Below, in pieces: positions 9,045-17,253 of a stretch of 64,000 bases of DNA. A model generated the notes under the pieces. That model was not told the DNA's origin. It made no database searches and saw only the letters and a list, made by a program, of their open reading frames with translations. Both the position numbers and the translations under genes were made by a program. Source of the stretch: CAZWSX01 sp964636985 (lineage in GTDB: Bacteria > Planctomycetota > Planctomycetia > Pirellulales > Pirellulaceae); assembly GCA_964636985.1 (NCBI GenBank), contig CAZWSX010000023.1, positions 62,001 through 126,000 of the forward strand. Direction: 5' to 3'. Position 1 is the stretch's first letter. Each line of letters starts with the position of its first letter.

Positions 9045-9168
9045 GGCGGCTTTACTTTCTGGGATTACAACTACTTGAATATCGCCGCGCGAACGCCGAA
9101 ACTGCTCGGCATGGCAACGGATTCGAAGCTGAACTGAAAGACTGGTGATAACTAACGTTTTTCAATGA
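9045..9168 (+). pseudogene. Decayed partial copy of the 3' end of the upstream hydrolase
   Basis: Translation from 9045 gives GGFTFWDYNYLNIAARTPKL, which matches GFTFRDYDYLNNARQTPKL of the gene ending at 8963. The frame then drifts and hits TGA at 9135. The sequence ACGTTTTTCAATGAG at 9154-9168 corresponds to GACTTTTTCAATGAA just before the end of the intact gene. The relic is therefore an internally deleted, frame-shifted tandem repeat of the last ~170 bases, or the remains of a second full hydrolase gene. It cannot encode a working protein. Confidence 0.7.
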
Positions 9169-9181
9169 GCCGCGGGTACCT

Positions 9182-10078
9182 ATGGCAACTGACGTCAACG
9201 CATACACGGCGCCGTCCACCCCTGCTATTCGCCAGGCGTTTCAGGCGAGTGGTCGAGTCGACTGGCTTAAGTTCTTGGTCATCACGCCGCCAGCCGCTGG
9301 GTTTATCGCATTTCTGGCCGCTCTCATATTGGCATTCTTTGCGTGGATTGGCTTTTCACTGGCCGTGATCATGCCAGCCGTTGCCGGCTGCGGCGCCGGA
9401 CTGGCGATGTACGGCGTGATCCGGTTAACTCATTGCCGTAGCTGGGGGCTGGCGTTTTTTACCGGGTTGGTCGTAGGTACGGTGGTATACCTATACAGCT
9501 TCCAACTCTCGGCGGCGCTTTTCGCGAGGCAACCGTTGGGAGCAATATTCGTTTGGCTGCTGCCTGGTATCATCATCGAAACGGTCAACAATTGGACGTT
9601 CGGCAAGCCGGGGCAAGCAAACAATGCCCAACCCGCACCCCTGTTCAACTGGATCATGTTTGCGTTCGAGTGGATCTGCTGTGCAGGTGCGGCAGCGGTT
9701 TTTGCCGGCAGCGCGGCCACGGCGGGCTACTGCGAACGTTGCCAACGCTGGATGACAACGAAAGACGTAAAAACGACGCCGGGTGCCGCGCAGGCCGTTG
9801 CGATAGCTTTGGCCGATCATTCCAAATCGCACGACCTGATCTCGGCTTTGCCGGAAATCACTACCGCCCCGACCAACTCGGATCACGCCAGCTTTTCGTT
9901 AGAAGGCTGCACCCACAACGGCGCGTTCGACGAGGCGAACTTTTTTCTCACGGCCAACGAAGTTGCCGGATCAGGCGAGAACCAGAAGACCATCACGGTG
10001 CTGCAGAAGGTGGCGCTTACGCCCGACGAATTCGCCCTCTTGGCAACCAAGATTCCAGCTTTCGCGGAAACGAAATAA
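9182..10078 (+). CDS. Multi-pass membrane protein of unknown function
   Basis: I do not recognise the family. The first ~185 residues contain about five hydrophobic segments (roughly 32-55, 57-78, 87-108, 118-132 and 158-182). A cysteine pair (YCERCQRW) lies just after the last one, possibly a metal or disulfide site. The remaining ~110 residues are soluble and presumably cytoplasmic or periplasmic. The N-terminus (ATDVNAYTAPSTPAIRQ) is polar. The gene starts after a region containing a pseudogene relic and converges with the Gfo/Idh gene ending at 10108. No partner is suggested by the context. Confidence 0.7.
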   Translation: MATDVNAYTAPSTPAIRQAFQASGRVDWLKFLVITPPAAGFIAFLAALILAFFAWIGFSLAVIMPAVAGCGAGLAMYGVIRLTHCRSWGLAFFTGLVVGTVVYLYSFQLSAALFARQPLGAIFVWLLPGIIIETVNNWTFGKPGQANNAQPAPLFNWIMFAFEWICCAGAAAVFAGSAATAGYCERCQRWMTTKDVKTTPGAAQAVAIALADHSKSHDLISALPEITTAPTNSDHASFSLEGCTHNGAFDEANFFLTANEVAGSGENQKTITVLQKVALTPDEFALLATKIPAFAETK

Positions 10079-10107
10079 CGCCTCCGCTTGAAGTGCACCT
10101 TTTTGAC

Positions 10108-11145
10108 CTAAGCCACTTTGCGGAGTGGGATGATCCGCGGCTCGGTGGCGATTTCGATCCGTTCGTGGATCTGTTCCGCGACGCGGAGGGCTTCGGCTCC
10201 GGCACGGCCGTCGACGCGAGGTGCTTTTTGGGCACGAATGGCGGCGAAGAAGTCGCGTTGTTCGTCGTGAATCGCGTTCGAAGTGGGAACCTCAAGCCGT
10301 TCCAGCGGCAAGTAATCGCAGAACAGCCGCTCCTTGACGTGCGTCCACTCGAGTGGCGTCATCGCACCTTGTTCTGTGGTTCGTTCATGGAGCGATCGGC
10401 CACGCGTCATCCATTGAGCTGTCTTGGCTTGGAAATCGACCCACGCCCAGCCTCTGTTGTCGATTGCTCGCAAGGTCCGCACCACCGACGGGTGGACGCG
10501 CGACGCCGACAGGCGGGCTGTCTCTCCGTTAGCGAAGGTCAGTTCCGCTTCGGCCCAATCGAGATGAGGACCAAAAACGACGCCTCCGCGAGCGGCAATG
10601 CGATGGACCTCTCCCTTGACCCACGACAAGACCAGGTCGATATCGTGAATCATCAGGTCGAGGATGACGCTTACGTCGGTCGATCGGCCCGTGTAGGTGC
10701 CACAGCGCACCGCTTCGACGAAGGTCGGTTGACTGACCTTCCCGCTTGCGGCGACAAACGCCGGATTGAATCGCTCAACATGTCCCACTTGCAGGACCGC
10801 GGCCGAACGCTGCGCCAGTTTGACCATTTCGTCGGCTTGTTCGGTATCGAGCGAAATCGGCTTTTCGACCAGGACGTGAATGCCGTTGCGCAGCAGTTTG
10901 CACACGATCGCGTGATGCTGAGCGGTGGGAGCCGCGACGACGGCGGCGTCGACCTGGCCCAACAAGTCATCGTGCGAGGAATAGGCGCGGACTCCGTTTT
11001 CGGCGGCCACCGACAAGCGATTTTCGGCGACGGGATCGACCACGGCGACGAACTCGATCTCGCTCCCTTGGTGCTGATTCATCAGTCGCGAGTGGATCCG
11101 GCCCAGGTGGCCAGCCCCGACGACGGCGGTGCGAAGCGGTTTCAT
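10108..11145 (-). CDS. Gfo/Idh/MocA oxidoreductase coupled to lpxA (GnnA-like candidate)
   Basis: This is a cytoplasmic member of the Gfo/Idh family without a signal peptide. The Rossmann start is LRTAVVGAGHLGRIHSRL, the catalytic motif is VLVEKPISLD, and the motif QVGHVERFNPAF follows. That last motif is typical of the dehydrogenases found beside lpxA, including UDP-GlcNAc 3-dehydrogenase GnnA of the GlcNAc3N lipid A branch (family knowledge). The ATG at 11145 has a strong AAGGAGAG site and overlaps the lpxA stop as ATGA, so the two are translationally coupled. A role in modifying the UDP-sugar precursor of lipid A is inferred. The partner aminotransferase GnnB is not in the window, so the assignment is tentative. 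Confidence 0.8.
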   Translation of the reverse strand: MKPLRTAVVGAGHLGRIHSRLMNQHQGSEIEFVAVVDPVAENRLSVAAENGVRAYSSHDDLLGQVDAAVVAAPTAQHHAIVCKLLRNGIHVLVEKPISLDTEQADEMVKLAQRSAAVLQVGHVERFNPAFVAASGKVSQPTFVEAVRCGTYTGRSTDVSVILDLMIHDIDLVLSWVKGEVHRIAARGGVVFGPHLDWAEAELTFANGETARLSASRVHPSVVRTLRAIDNRGWAWVDFQAKTAQWMTRGRSLHERTTEQGAMTPLEWTHVKERLFCDYLPLERLEVPTSNAIHDEQRDFFAAIRAQKAPRVDGRAGAEALRVAEQIHERIEIATEPRIIPLRKVA

Positions 11146-11948
11146 GCTGCTCTCCTTCGATCGCGCGAGCGACCGTGACGCCCCTCGCATGTTGTTTCCG
11201 CAAAACTAAGCAAGTGATTGACCTGCGGAATCAACCAACCATTCTCACGCAAAGTTGTTCGGGCCCGGTCGATTCCTGCTCGCTGGCGATAGAGCAGGCG
11301 GAACGCTTCGTTGAGCGATCGAATTTGTTCGGAAGTGAAGCCGTTGCGTCGCAGGCCCACCAGGTTGATGCAGCGGGGCCGCGCGGGAACGCCTTCGACC
11401 AGCATGTAGGGAGGAACGTCTTGCACGATGCGGCTGACACCGGAGGTGAAACTGAAACCTCCGACGGTCACAAAGTGATGGATGGCCACGGCGCCGCTGA
11501 TCACAGCGGAATCGTGAATGTGGACGTGGCCTCCTAACAGCACGTTATTGGCCATCAAGATGTGATTGCCGATTCGGCAATCGTGCGCCACGTGGCAGCC
11601 GGCCATCAAGAAGCAGTCGCTGCCGACGATCGTGACCCCTTCTTCTTTTTCCGTGGCGCGGTTGATGGTCACCGATTCGCGGATCACATTGCGATCGCCG
11701 ATGACGACCTCAGTTGGGCCGCCGCGATAACTGATATCCTGCGGCGGCGCGCCGATCACCGTGTGGGGATAGACATGGTTGTCGCAACCCAGCCGCGTTC
11801 GCCCGTCGAGTACCACGTGGCTCTCGAGATGGGTGCGGTCGCCCACCACCACGTCGGCACCGATACGGCAGAAAGGGCCGATGTGCACATCGGCGCCGAG
11901 TGTCGCCCGTGGATCAACGGCTGCAAGAGGTGAAATCAAGGTTGCCAT
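11142..11948 (-). CDS. lpxA: Acyl-ACP--UDP-N-acetylglucosamine O-acyltransferase
   Basis: LpxA transfers a 3-hydroxyacyl chain from ACP to UDP-GlcNAc, the first step of lipid A synthesis, in the cytoplasm. The protein is a left-handed beta helix built of hexapeptide repeats from residue ~5 to ~190. The conserved pair in CHVAHDCRIGN (His119 and His122, matching the E. coli pair whose second His is catalytic) is present. The segment VQDVPPYMLVEG marks the end of the helix, and a C-terminal alpha-helical domain follows. At 268 residues the length is normal. It lies 235 bases downstream of lpxC with no gene in between. Confidence 0.93.
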   Translation of the reverse strand: MATLISPLAAVDPRATLGADVHIGPFCRIGADVVVGDRTHLESHVVLDGRTRLGCDNHVYPHTVIGAPPQDISYRGGPTEVVIGDRNVIRESVTINRATEKEEGVTIVGSDCFLMAGCHVAHDCRIGNHILMANNVLLGGHVHIHDSAVISGAVAIHHFVTVGGFSFTSGVSRIVQDVPPYMLVEGVPARPRCINLVGLRRNGFTSEQIRSLNEAFRLLYRQRAGIDRARTTLRENGWLIPQVNHLLSFAETTCEGRHGRSRDRRRAA

Positions 11949-12183
11949 AGGTTGGATTTACAAGAATTGGCAAACCGAGGCCACGTCAGATTCATTCAAA
12001 TGGTGAAAGAGGAGACCGGTCCAAAAATGTAAACTTTGGACCGCTTGGAACAATTTGCAATTGGCAAAAGAACAAGCAGTGCCAGCAGATTGCAACAAGG
12101 AAAAGAGCGAATCGAAGTCGCCCCGCGATCGCCGGCACCATTCGCTTGATGGCGCTGCCCTATGAACTACGCCCTGCGATTGA

Positions 12184-13071
12184 CTACGCAGTGCGGCGGC
12201 TCGCCACCTGGGGGCGTGCTTCTTTGAGAATGGCCTTCACCAGCTCAGCATTCAGCCGGTGACCGCTACGAAACGCGGAAATTCGGCCGGCGATATCGCA
12301 GCCGCACAGCGCCAAGTCGCCGACCAGGTCGAGCATCTTGTGCCGCACGCACTCATCGGGATAACGCAACACGTTGTCACGCAGTCCGTCGCTGTCGAAG
12401 ACGAGCAGGTCTTGCGTGGTCACTCGCAACCCAAGGCCGCGGGCGCGAAGCCAATCGGCTTCTTCCTGCAAGATAAAGGTTCGAGCCGGTGCCAAATCGC
12501 GTTCGAAGCTTGCGGGATCAATGCCGAGTTCAACGGTTTGCCGGCCGATCGGACTCCCGACACCGTAGTCCAAGCGGTAACGCACACGAAATTCGCTGTC
12601 GTGGCCGGGATTCGCTTCGACCCATGCCTCTCCATCACCGACGCGGAGCGGCTCGGTGATGACGAGTCTTGTTCGTTGAAAGGGTTGCTCGACGGCGCCG
12701 GCCTCTCGCAAGGCTTCGACGAACCGGGCGGAAGAGCCATCGCACCCGGGCAGTTCGGGGCGATCCACCCAGACTTCGCAGTTGTCGATGCGAAGGCCGT
12801 ACAAGGCGGCCATCAAATGCTCGACCATTTCGACGGTGGCACCGTCGGCCTGCAGGCTGGTTCGGCGCGGCGCTTCGATCCGATTGGCGACATGCGCGGC
12901 AATGCGCCGCGGCCTTTCAAAATCGGACCGAACAAAGACGACGCCGGTGTTCGGCAGAGCGGGGCGGAATTCGACCGAGACGTCTTGCCCGCTCCAGTAG
13001 CCGAATCCGGCCAACCGAACGGCTGTCGCGATCGTACGCTGGTTACGGAGTGGAAGCGTCAAGGTGGTCAC
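12184..13071 (-). CDS. lpxC: UDP-3-O-acyl-N-acetylglucosamine deacetylase
   Basis: LpxC is the zinc-dependent, committed step of lipid A synthesis. The zinc ligands are visible: His85 in EMVEHLMAAL, His244 and Asp248 in CVRHKMLDLVGD. The catalytic-loop His271 lies in FRSGHRLNAEL. The early motif that reads G-x-G-L-H in proteobacteria is GFGYWSG here, so that His is replaced, a change I believe is common in planctomycete LpxC. The protein is a stand-alone LpxC (295 aa), not the LpxC-FabZ fusion found in Bacteroidetes. It follows ompH by ~70 bases on the same strand. Confidence 0.93.
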   Translation of the reverse strand: MTTLTLPLRNQRTIATAVRLAGFGYWSGQDVSVEFRPALPNTGVVFVRSDFERPRRIAAHVANRIEAPRRTSLQADGATVEMVEHLMAALYGLRIDNCEVWVDRPELPGCDGSSARFVEALREAGAVEQPFQRTRLVITEPLRVGDGEAWVEANPGHDSEFRVRYRLDYGVGSPIGRQTVELGIDPASFERDLAPARTFILQEEADWLRARGLGLRVTTQDLLVFDSDGLRDNVLRYPDECVRHKMLDLVGDLALCGCDIAGRISAFRSGHRLNAELVKAILKEARPQVASRRTA

Positions 13072-13144
13072 ATCAGGGGCGGGAAGTTAATCATCAAGCC
13101 GCCGGCAACCGTCGCCGACGGCCAAGCTTGAAGGCAAATCGAGG

Positions 13145-13819
13145 CTATTTGGTCTTGGTTGCCTTTTCTTTTCCCGCGATCTTGGGACCAGTCCCTTCGC
13201 CACCCTTGGTGCTAACGGGAGCCGAGGACTTCGTGGGAGTATCGCGATTGATCTCTTTGATGATCTGATCGGTGATGTCCAAGCCCTTTTGATAGATCAC
13301 CATCTTCATGAGCCCCATCCGGACCGAGTTGGGATCTTCCGGCTTCATCTCCGAGCCCGAGTGCCGCAGCACGAGACCGATGCGGTAGCGGGCGGCAAAA
13401 TCGGCCGTCACTTCCTCGACCTGCTTGTAGGTCTCGTAATAGATCTTTGCTTCTTCCTCAGCCAAAGCCTTTTGTTCGAGGGTCAGCTGGACGCGCAGTT
13501 CGCTGTCGCTCTTGGCGAGCTCCGCTTCCTTCTCTTTGTACTGGGGCGTGCCTGGATTGAATTTTTCCAGGTCATCCTTCATGCGGAGGATCTTGGTTTG
13601 TTCGGTCTTGGCCGACTTCTCCAGCCCCTTGAAGCGCTCACCCAGGGCCTTGAAGCGTTCTTGGAACTCCCCGTGCTTCTCGAACACTTTATTGATGTCG
13701 ATCAACGCGACATTCGTACCGCTAGGCGGATTTTGGCCTTGAGCCGTAGCGAAGTTGGCGACACCCAACAGCATGCAGAGGGTGGCAATCAACGCATACG
13801 CCAAACGGGAGTTTCTCAC
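13145..13819 (-). CDS. OmpH/Skp family periplasmic chaperone
   Basis: Skp-like proteins hold unfolded outer-membrane proteins in the periplasm. I set the start at the GTG at 13819 because an AAGGAG sequence lies at good spacing before it. It gives a clean signal peptide ending in NFATAQGQ. The ATG at 13855 would add an unlikely charged leader. The mature protein starts with VALIDINKVFEKH, the usual Skp/OmpH opening, followed by a long K/E-rich coiled coil (residues ~60-150). The C-terminal tail is charged and low in complexity (SSAPVSTKGGEGTGPK). Placement directly upstream of lpxC fits the common skp-lpx arrangement. Confidence 0.88.
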   Translation of the reverse strand: MRNSRLAYALIATLCMLLGVANFATAQGQNPPSGTNVALIDINKVFEKHGEFQERFKALGERFKGLEKSAKTEQTKILRMKDDLEKFNPGTPQYKEKEAELAKSDSELRVQLTLEQKALAEEEAKIYYETYKQVEEVTADFAARYRIGLVLRHSGSEMKPEDPNSVRMGLMKMVIYQKGLDITDQIIKEINRDTPTKSSAPVSTKGGEGTGPKIAGKEKATKTK

Positions 13820-14206
13820 TTCAGCGCTCCTTGCTGAAAAAAAGCTGTGCATCATGCAGACCGTCGGTCTTGATAGTCGACTCGTACGTCTCGGCTCCGC
13901 CTGGCCAAAGCCATCTCCGCGAAACGCGGTGGTCTTTTACTCGGAAATCTTAAACTTCGTAAAGGTCAAAGTCCGCGCGAATCAGCCAACCACGGCATAA
14001 GCCGCAAGTCTTGCTTATTCGCAATCGCCCTGTTTTATCGGGAAGACTTCGCCCTGTCCTTAAATTCTTCCAAGCAACGCCTCGGGGAAATGCTGCTGGC
14101 AATGCCACGTACATTGCCAAATGAGAGATGCCAGCATTGCCACGCGAACGGTATCCGGTAGAGCGGAATGAATGCAGGTCACATGCCAAACGGTGGCGCC
14201 GCCATG
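13820..14206. other. Noncoding gap between FtsQ-like gene and ompH
   Basis: No convincing coding sequence lies in these ~390 bases. The region would be the leader of the ompH-lpxC-lpxA transcript and the trailer of the FtsQ-like gene. It contains a set of nested inverted repeats at 14094-14143, described separately. No clear promoter hexamers were found by eye. Confidence 0.5.
14094..14143. repeat. Nested, mutually exclusive inverted repeats
   Basis: TGGCAATG (14098-14105) can pair with CATTGCCA at 14113-14120 (7-base loop) or with an identical second CATTGCCA at 14136-14143. GCTGGCA (14096-14102) can also pair with TGCCAGC at 14130-14136. The alternatives exclude each other, as in attenuator-type leaders, but no T-run or leader peptide is evident. 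On the minus strand it lies downstream of the FtsQ-like gene and upstream of ompH. Confidence 0.45.
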
Positions 14207-15130
14207 CTATCGCGACGACGGGGCGACGCTAGCGCGGGAGGCCTGGCTGGCATCGCGTAGGTCGAAATGGCGAGGAGCCTTGTCAGTAAGGCCAAAGCGC
14301 CCTTGCGCTTGCACAATCGACCGGAGAGCGGCCAGTTTTTGCGCTGCCGACGGCTCCCCCTTGGCCTCCCGACCTGGCGCGCTTCCCCAAACGACATCGT
14401 CCCCCGAACAGCTAAAGAGGTGATACGTGGTCGAGCGGCTGTCGATTCCGTCGGCCATTTCAATCCGATACAGGCCGGCCGGACGCCAATCGGTGGCAAG
14501 GGCTCCCGCGAGTTTCGCTGCCCCGACGATCTTCTCGTCGTCCCATTTGGACCCAAAATCACCTGAGGGATACAAGCCGAACGCGTAGATGCGAAGGAGA
14601 TCTTCTTTCACAAACCTGTCGGGCAAGTCCTTGGCATTGAGCACGACTCCCGCCGCGTCGATTGGAATCACGCCTTGCTTGGGTTCGCCATCGCGGGGTT
14701 TTGGCCGCTCGACTTCCACTGCGGCAACCGGTTGGCGATAGGCCACATCGATCCACAGTTCGCCGGGGTAGTGCTTCTGGACGCGTTTAACGCGCGAAAT
14801 CCAGGGATGAAGGGCCAGAGTTTGCCCAACCCGCTCGACGACGTTGTTGTCGAGCAGCGACATCGGATTGTTTTCGAAATTGGCCGCGATTTCCTTGGCC
14901 AAATCGACGCGCACATTTTGCGGCGGCGGCGTGATATTGATCCGCTGCGGGGCGATGACGAACTCTTTCCCGCCCCGAATTTCCTTGGCGAATTGCATCC
15001 ACGAGACGCGGGCGGTGATCGCACCCGTTCCCACAAAGAATGCCAACCACAATATGTTCCGCCGTGCCAGCCACGTGATTGGGGTTGGCTCAGGCGGGGC
15101 GGCTGCCTTTTCTGCGCGCTTGCTCGGCAT
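14207..15130 (-). CDS. FtsQ/POTRA-like single-pass membrane protein
   Basis: The 307-residue protein has a short charged cytoplasmic N-terminus (KRAEKAAAPPEP), one membrane helix at about residues 25-45 and an extracytoplasmic domain. The segment from ~75 to 150 (NNPMSLLDNNVV, HPWISRVKRVQKHYPGELW, VAYRQPVAAVE) has the beta-alpha-beta character of a POTRA plus FtsQ domain. The H-P-W-I-x-x-V-x-V pattern is what FtsQ/DivIB proteins show. It sits directly downstream of murB, the same murB-ftsQ order as in classical division and cell-wall clusters, which supports the call. The substrate or partner complex in a planctomycete lacking FtsZ is unclear. Confidence 0.65.
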   Translation of the reverse strand: MPSKRAEKAAAPPEPTPITWLARRNILWLAFFVGTGAITARVSWMQFAKEIRGGKEFVIAPQRINITPPPQNVRVDLAKEIAANFENNPMSLLDNNVVERVGQTLALHPWISRVKRVQKHYPGELWIDVAYRQPVAAVEVERPKPRDGEPKQGVIPIDAAGVVLNAKDLPDRFVKEDLLRIYAFGLYPSGDFGSKWDDEKIVGAAKLAGALATDWRPAGLYRIEMADGIDSRSTTYHLFSCSGDDVVWGSAPGREAKGEPSAAQKLAALRSIVQAQGRFGLTDKAPRHFDLRDASQASRASVAPSSR

Positions 15131-15173
15131 GGGTCGAATGTTGAAGGAAGCGGTTGATGCCGAAGATTCTGAA

Positions 15174-15196
15174 AATGCCCGTGTTTTCCGGGCATT
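15174..15196 (-). terminator. Intrinsic terminator-like hairpin after murB
   Basis: A perfect 8-bp stem (AATGCCCG / CGGGCATT) with a 7-base loop is followed on the minus strand by TTTT. It lies ~45 bases beyond the murB stop and before the FtsQ-like gene, so it may reduce read-through between them. Confidence 0.55.
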
Positions 15197-15241
15197 CGGG
15201 AATGCACCAACCTCTTCGTCGACCCACGAAGTTCGGACTCG

Positions 15242-16126
15242 CTACCAAATCTCGAGCGCTAGCTCCAAATCGACCGCCATCCGTTCGTGTACGCGGTCTC
15301 GCACCGTTTCGATCAGCGTTTGCACGTCTGACGATTTTGCGTTTCGTCCGGTTATCACAAAGTTTGCGTTGCGGCCGCTCAGTTCGGCATCGCCCACGCG
15401 AAAGCGGACCAGCCCCGATTGTTCGATAAGCGATTTGGCTGTGGCCCCCGGTGGATCGCGAAACAAACAGGCGGTGGTGGCGTCGGATGGCGGAAGCGAG
15501 GCCTTCTTGATGATCCAGTTCTTTTGCATCCGCTTGGTCAAATCGATCGGATCGCCGCGCTCCAATTCGAATCGAGCGGACAGATAGACGGGCCCCTCCA
15601 AGATGCTGGCTCGGTAGGTAAAGCGAAGCTCGGCCCCAATCCGCTCGACCAATTCCCCTTGTGGAGTCAGCACCGTAACCGACTTGGTCCATTGCCCAAT
15701 GTCGACGCGCGTCGAGCCCGCATTTCCGTGGATGGCACCGCCGACGGTTCCTGGAATTCCGCACAAGTCCTCGAAGCCCGCCAGCCCTTCTCGTGCGGCA
15801 ACCGATGTGACGTGGGCCAACTTGGCTCCAGCACCTGCCGTTAAGGAATTCTTGCCGGATTTGATTTCGGAAAAGACGCCCGCCGACAGGCTGATGGTCA
15901 GGCCTTTGGCGCCCGCATCGTGGACCAACAGGTTCGAACCACCGCCGAGCATGTGGATGGGAATTCCCGCTTCCCCAGCGCGGCGAACGAGGAGGGACAA
16001 TTCGTCGACACTTGTAGGCTCGGCAAAGAATTCGGCCGGCCCTCCCAAGCGAAGCCAAGTCCAATGCGACAGGGGTTCTCCCTCGCGGACAATGTGTTCA
16101 AGTCCGGCAGTCCAGGCCATTTTCAT
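15242..16126 (-). CDS. murB: UDP-N-acetylmuramate dehydrogenase
   Basis: MurB reduces UDP-N-acetylenolpyruvoylglucosamine to UDP-MurNAc using FAD and NADPH, in the cytoplasm. Family motifs are seen in order: HWTWLRLGGPAEFF, LGGGSNLLVHD for FAD binding, GFEDLCGIPGTVGGAIHGNAG, and FTYRAS. The proton-donor position, Ser in many MurB proteins (SxFKNP), reads ACLFRDP, so it is Cys here, a variant known in other lineages. The length (294 aa) and the compact form indicate a type II enzyme. Its presence shows that the peptidoglycan precursor pathway is encoded, which agrees with newer findings that planctomycetes make peptidoglycan. A GAGAG sequence precedes the ATG. Confidence 0.93.
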   Translation of the reverse strand: MKMAWTAGLEHIVREGEPLSHWTWLRLGGPAEFFAEPTSVDELSLLVRRAGEAGIPIHMLGGGSNLLVHDAGAKGLTISLSAGVFSEIKSGKNSLTAGAGAKLAHVTSVAAREGLAGFEDLCGIPGTVGGAIHGNAGSTRVDIGQWTKSVTVLTPQGELVERIGAELRFTYRASILEGPVYLSARFELERGDPIDLTKRMQKNWIIKKASLPPSDATTACLFRDPPGATAKSLIEQSGLVRFRVGDAELSGRNANFVITGRNAKSSDVQTLIETVRDRVHERMAVDLELALEIW

Positions 16127-16192
16127 CTCTCACAAAGCGATAAGCGTTTTTCTGAATTGTAGCGAAGCTGAGGCGAGATGCGGGCGATGGTA

Positions 16193-16870
16193 CTAGCCCG
16201 CTTTTCCCGCGACAAATGGGTTTGTTTCGATCTCGGCGCCGACCGTCGTCGGCGGGCCGTGCCCTGGCAAAACAATGGTGTCCGCCGGCAACGTGTAGAG
16301 TTGTTCCCGGATGGACTGCGCAAGTTGTTCGAAGTCTCCATCGGGAAAATCGGTCCGGCCGATTGAGCCCTCGAACAAGACATCGCCGCCGAACACGATC
16401 GAACGCGCCTCCCCCTTCCAAACAAAGACCACATGGCCGCTCGAATGGCCGGGCGTGTCACGAACTTGCAATTCAAAACCGGCCAGGTCGAGCACCTCCC
16501 CGTGCTTTACCAAACGATCGGCAGGCGGGCTGGTAAACCCCATCCCATACATCGACGAGAGGTTTTGGTCCGGGTCGCTCAGCTTGTCGACCTCCTTTTC
16601 GCCAATGATCAGGGGTGCCTCAGGCCAACGTTTTTTGAGGGCCTCGTTCCCAGCAATGTGGTCGGCGTGGCCATGGGTGTTCAGGATCGCGGCCGGGGTC
16701 CAGCCGTTACGCTCCACCAAGGCGATAATCGAATCGAAATCGCTTCCGGGATCGAACACAAGGCATTCGGTCCGTCCCACGCGGGCGACGATGTAGCAGT
16801 TCTCGCTGAAGATCGGGGAAACCACGCGCTCCAGCACAAGCTCGTTTTTCACAGAAAATCGGTCCCCCAT
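16193..16870 (-). CDS. MBL-fold metallohydrolase (glyoxalase II-like)
   Basis: This is a cytoplasmic metallo-beta-lactamase-fold hydrolase of the YcbL/glyoxalase II type. The zinc-binding motif is NTHGHADHIAGNE, further ligands lie in DTPGHSSGHVVF, and an Asp in FGGDVLFEGSIGR bridges the metals. The final His is in VLPGHGPPTTVG. The fold begins at VVSPIFSENCYIV, the usual opening of this subgroup. The start is uncertain: the ATG at 16870 is used here, a GTG at 16852 has a better-spaced GGGGGA site, and a longer frame from 16924 is unlikely. It lies upstream of murB on the same strand with ~66 bases between. Confidence 0.87.
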   Translation of the reverse strand: MGDRFSVKNELVLERVVSPIFSENCYIVARVGRTECLVFDPGSDFDSIIALVERNGWTPAAILNTHGHADHIAGNEALKKRWPEAPLIIGEKEVDKLSDPDQNLSSMYGMGFTSPPADRLVKHGEVLDLAGFELQVRDTPGHSSGHVVFVWKGEARSIVFGGDVLFEGSIGRTDFPDGDFEQLAQSIREQLYTLPADTIVLPGHGPPTTVGAEIETNPFVAGKAG

Positions 16871-16924
16871 GGAATGAACGCACGCAAAGCTGATCTCCCC
16901 CCAATACCGGAATCCCGTTACCAT

Positions 16925-17253
16925 CCCAAAAGTTACAAACGCTTTGAAAAGTCGCTTCCCCTAACAAGTGGGGATTCAGCGGCCTGCCTTTACAATGTGG
17001 TTGTAACCTTTTCCGCAGTTTTGCGGGACAATGGACGAGCTACCACTCGCTGGATACATGGTAAAAATAGGCTGGGTCTTCCGAATGTCGGGAAACCCGG
17101 GATCAAACCACGAAATGTGGTCCACAAATTAAACCGGCACGTTAGTTGCCTCGAATCCTTTTGTCCGATGAATAGGTACAGGCTGCAAGGAAAGCCAGCC
17201 TCACCCGGACGATTATCGAATTCCGGATGTTGTTTACCCGAGGAGCGGAATAC
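16925..17253. promoter_or_regulatory. Divergent intergenic region with two inverted repeats
   Basis: The region separates the leftward MBL gene from the rightward DUF1571 gene, so it should carry both promoters. TTACAA-5-TTGTAA at 16990-17006 and ACCAC-5-GTGGT at 17107-17121 are short palindromes with equal spacers, of operator-like form. No gene is supported here. The hexamer TTACAA resembles part of a -10 element, but no matching -35 was found. Confidence 0.35.

Noticed and set aside
9553..11178. Long plus-strand frame of 541 residues
   Set aside because: It overlaps the 3' half of the membrane protein gene and then runs antisense to the Gfo/Idh gene at 10108-11145. Composition is Arg/Asp-rich with no motif, and the opposite strand has strong family signatures.
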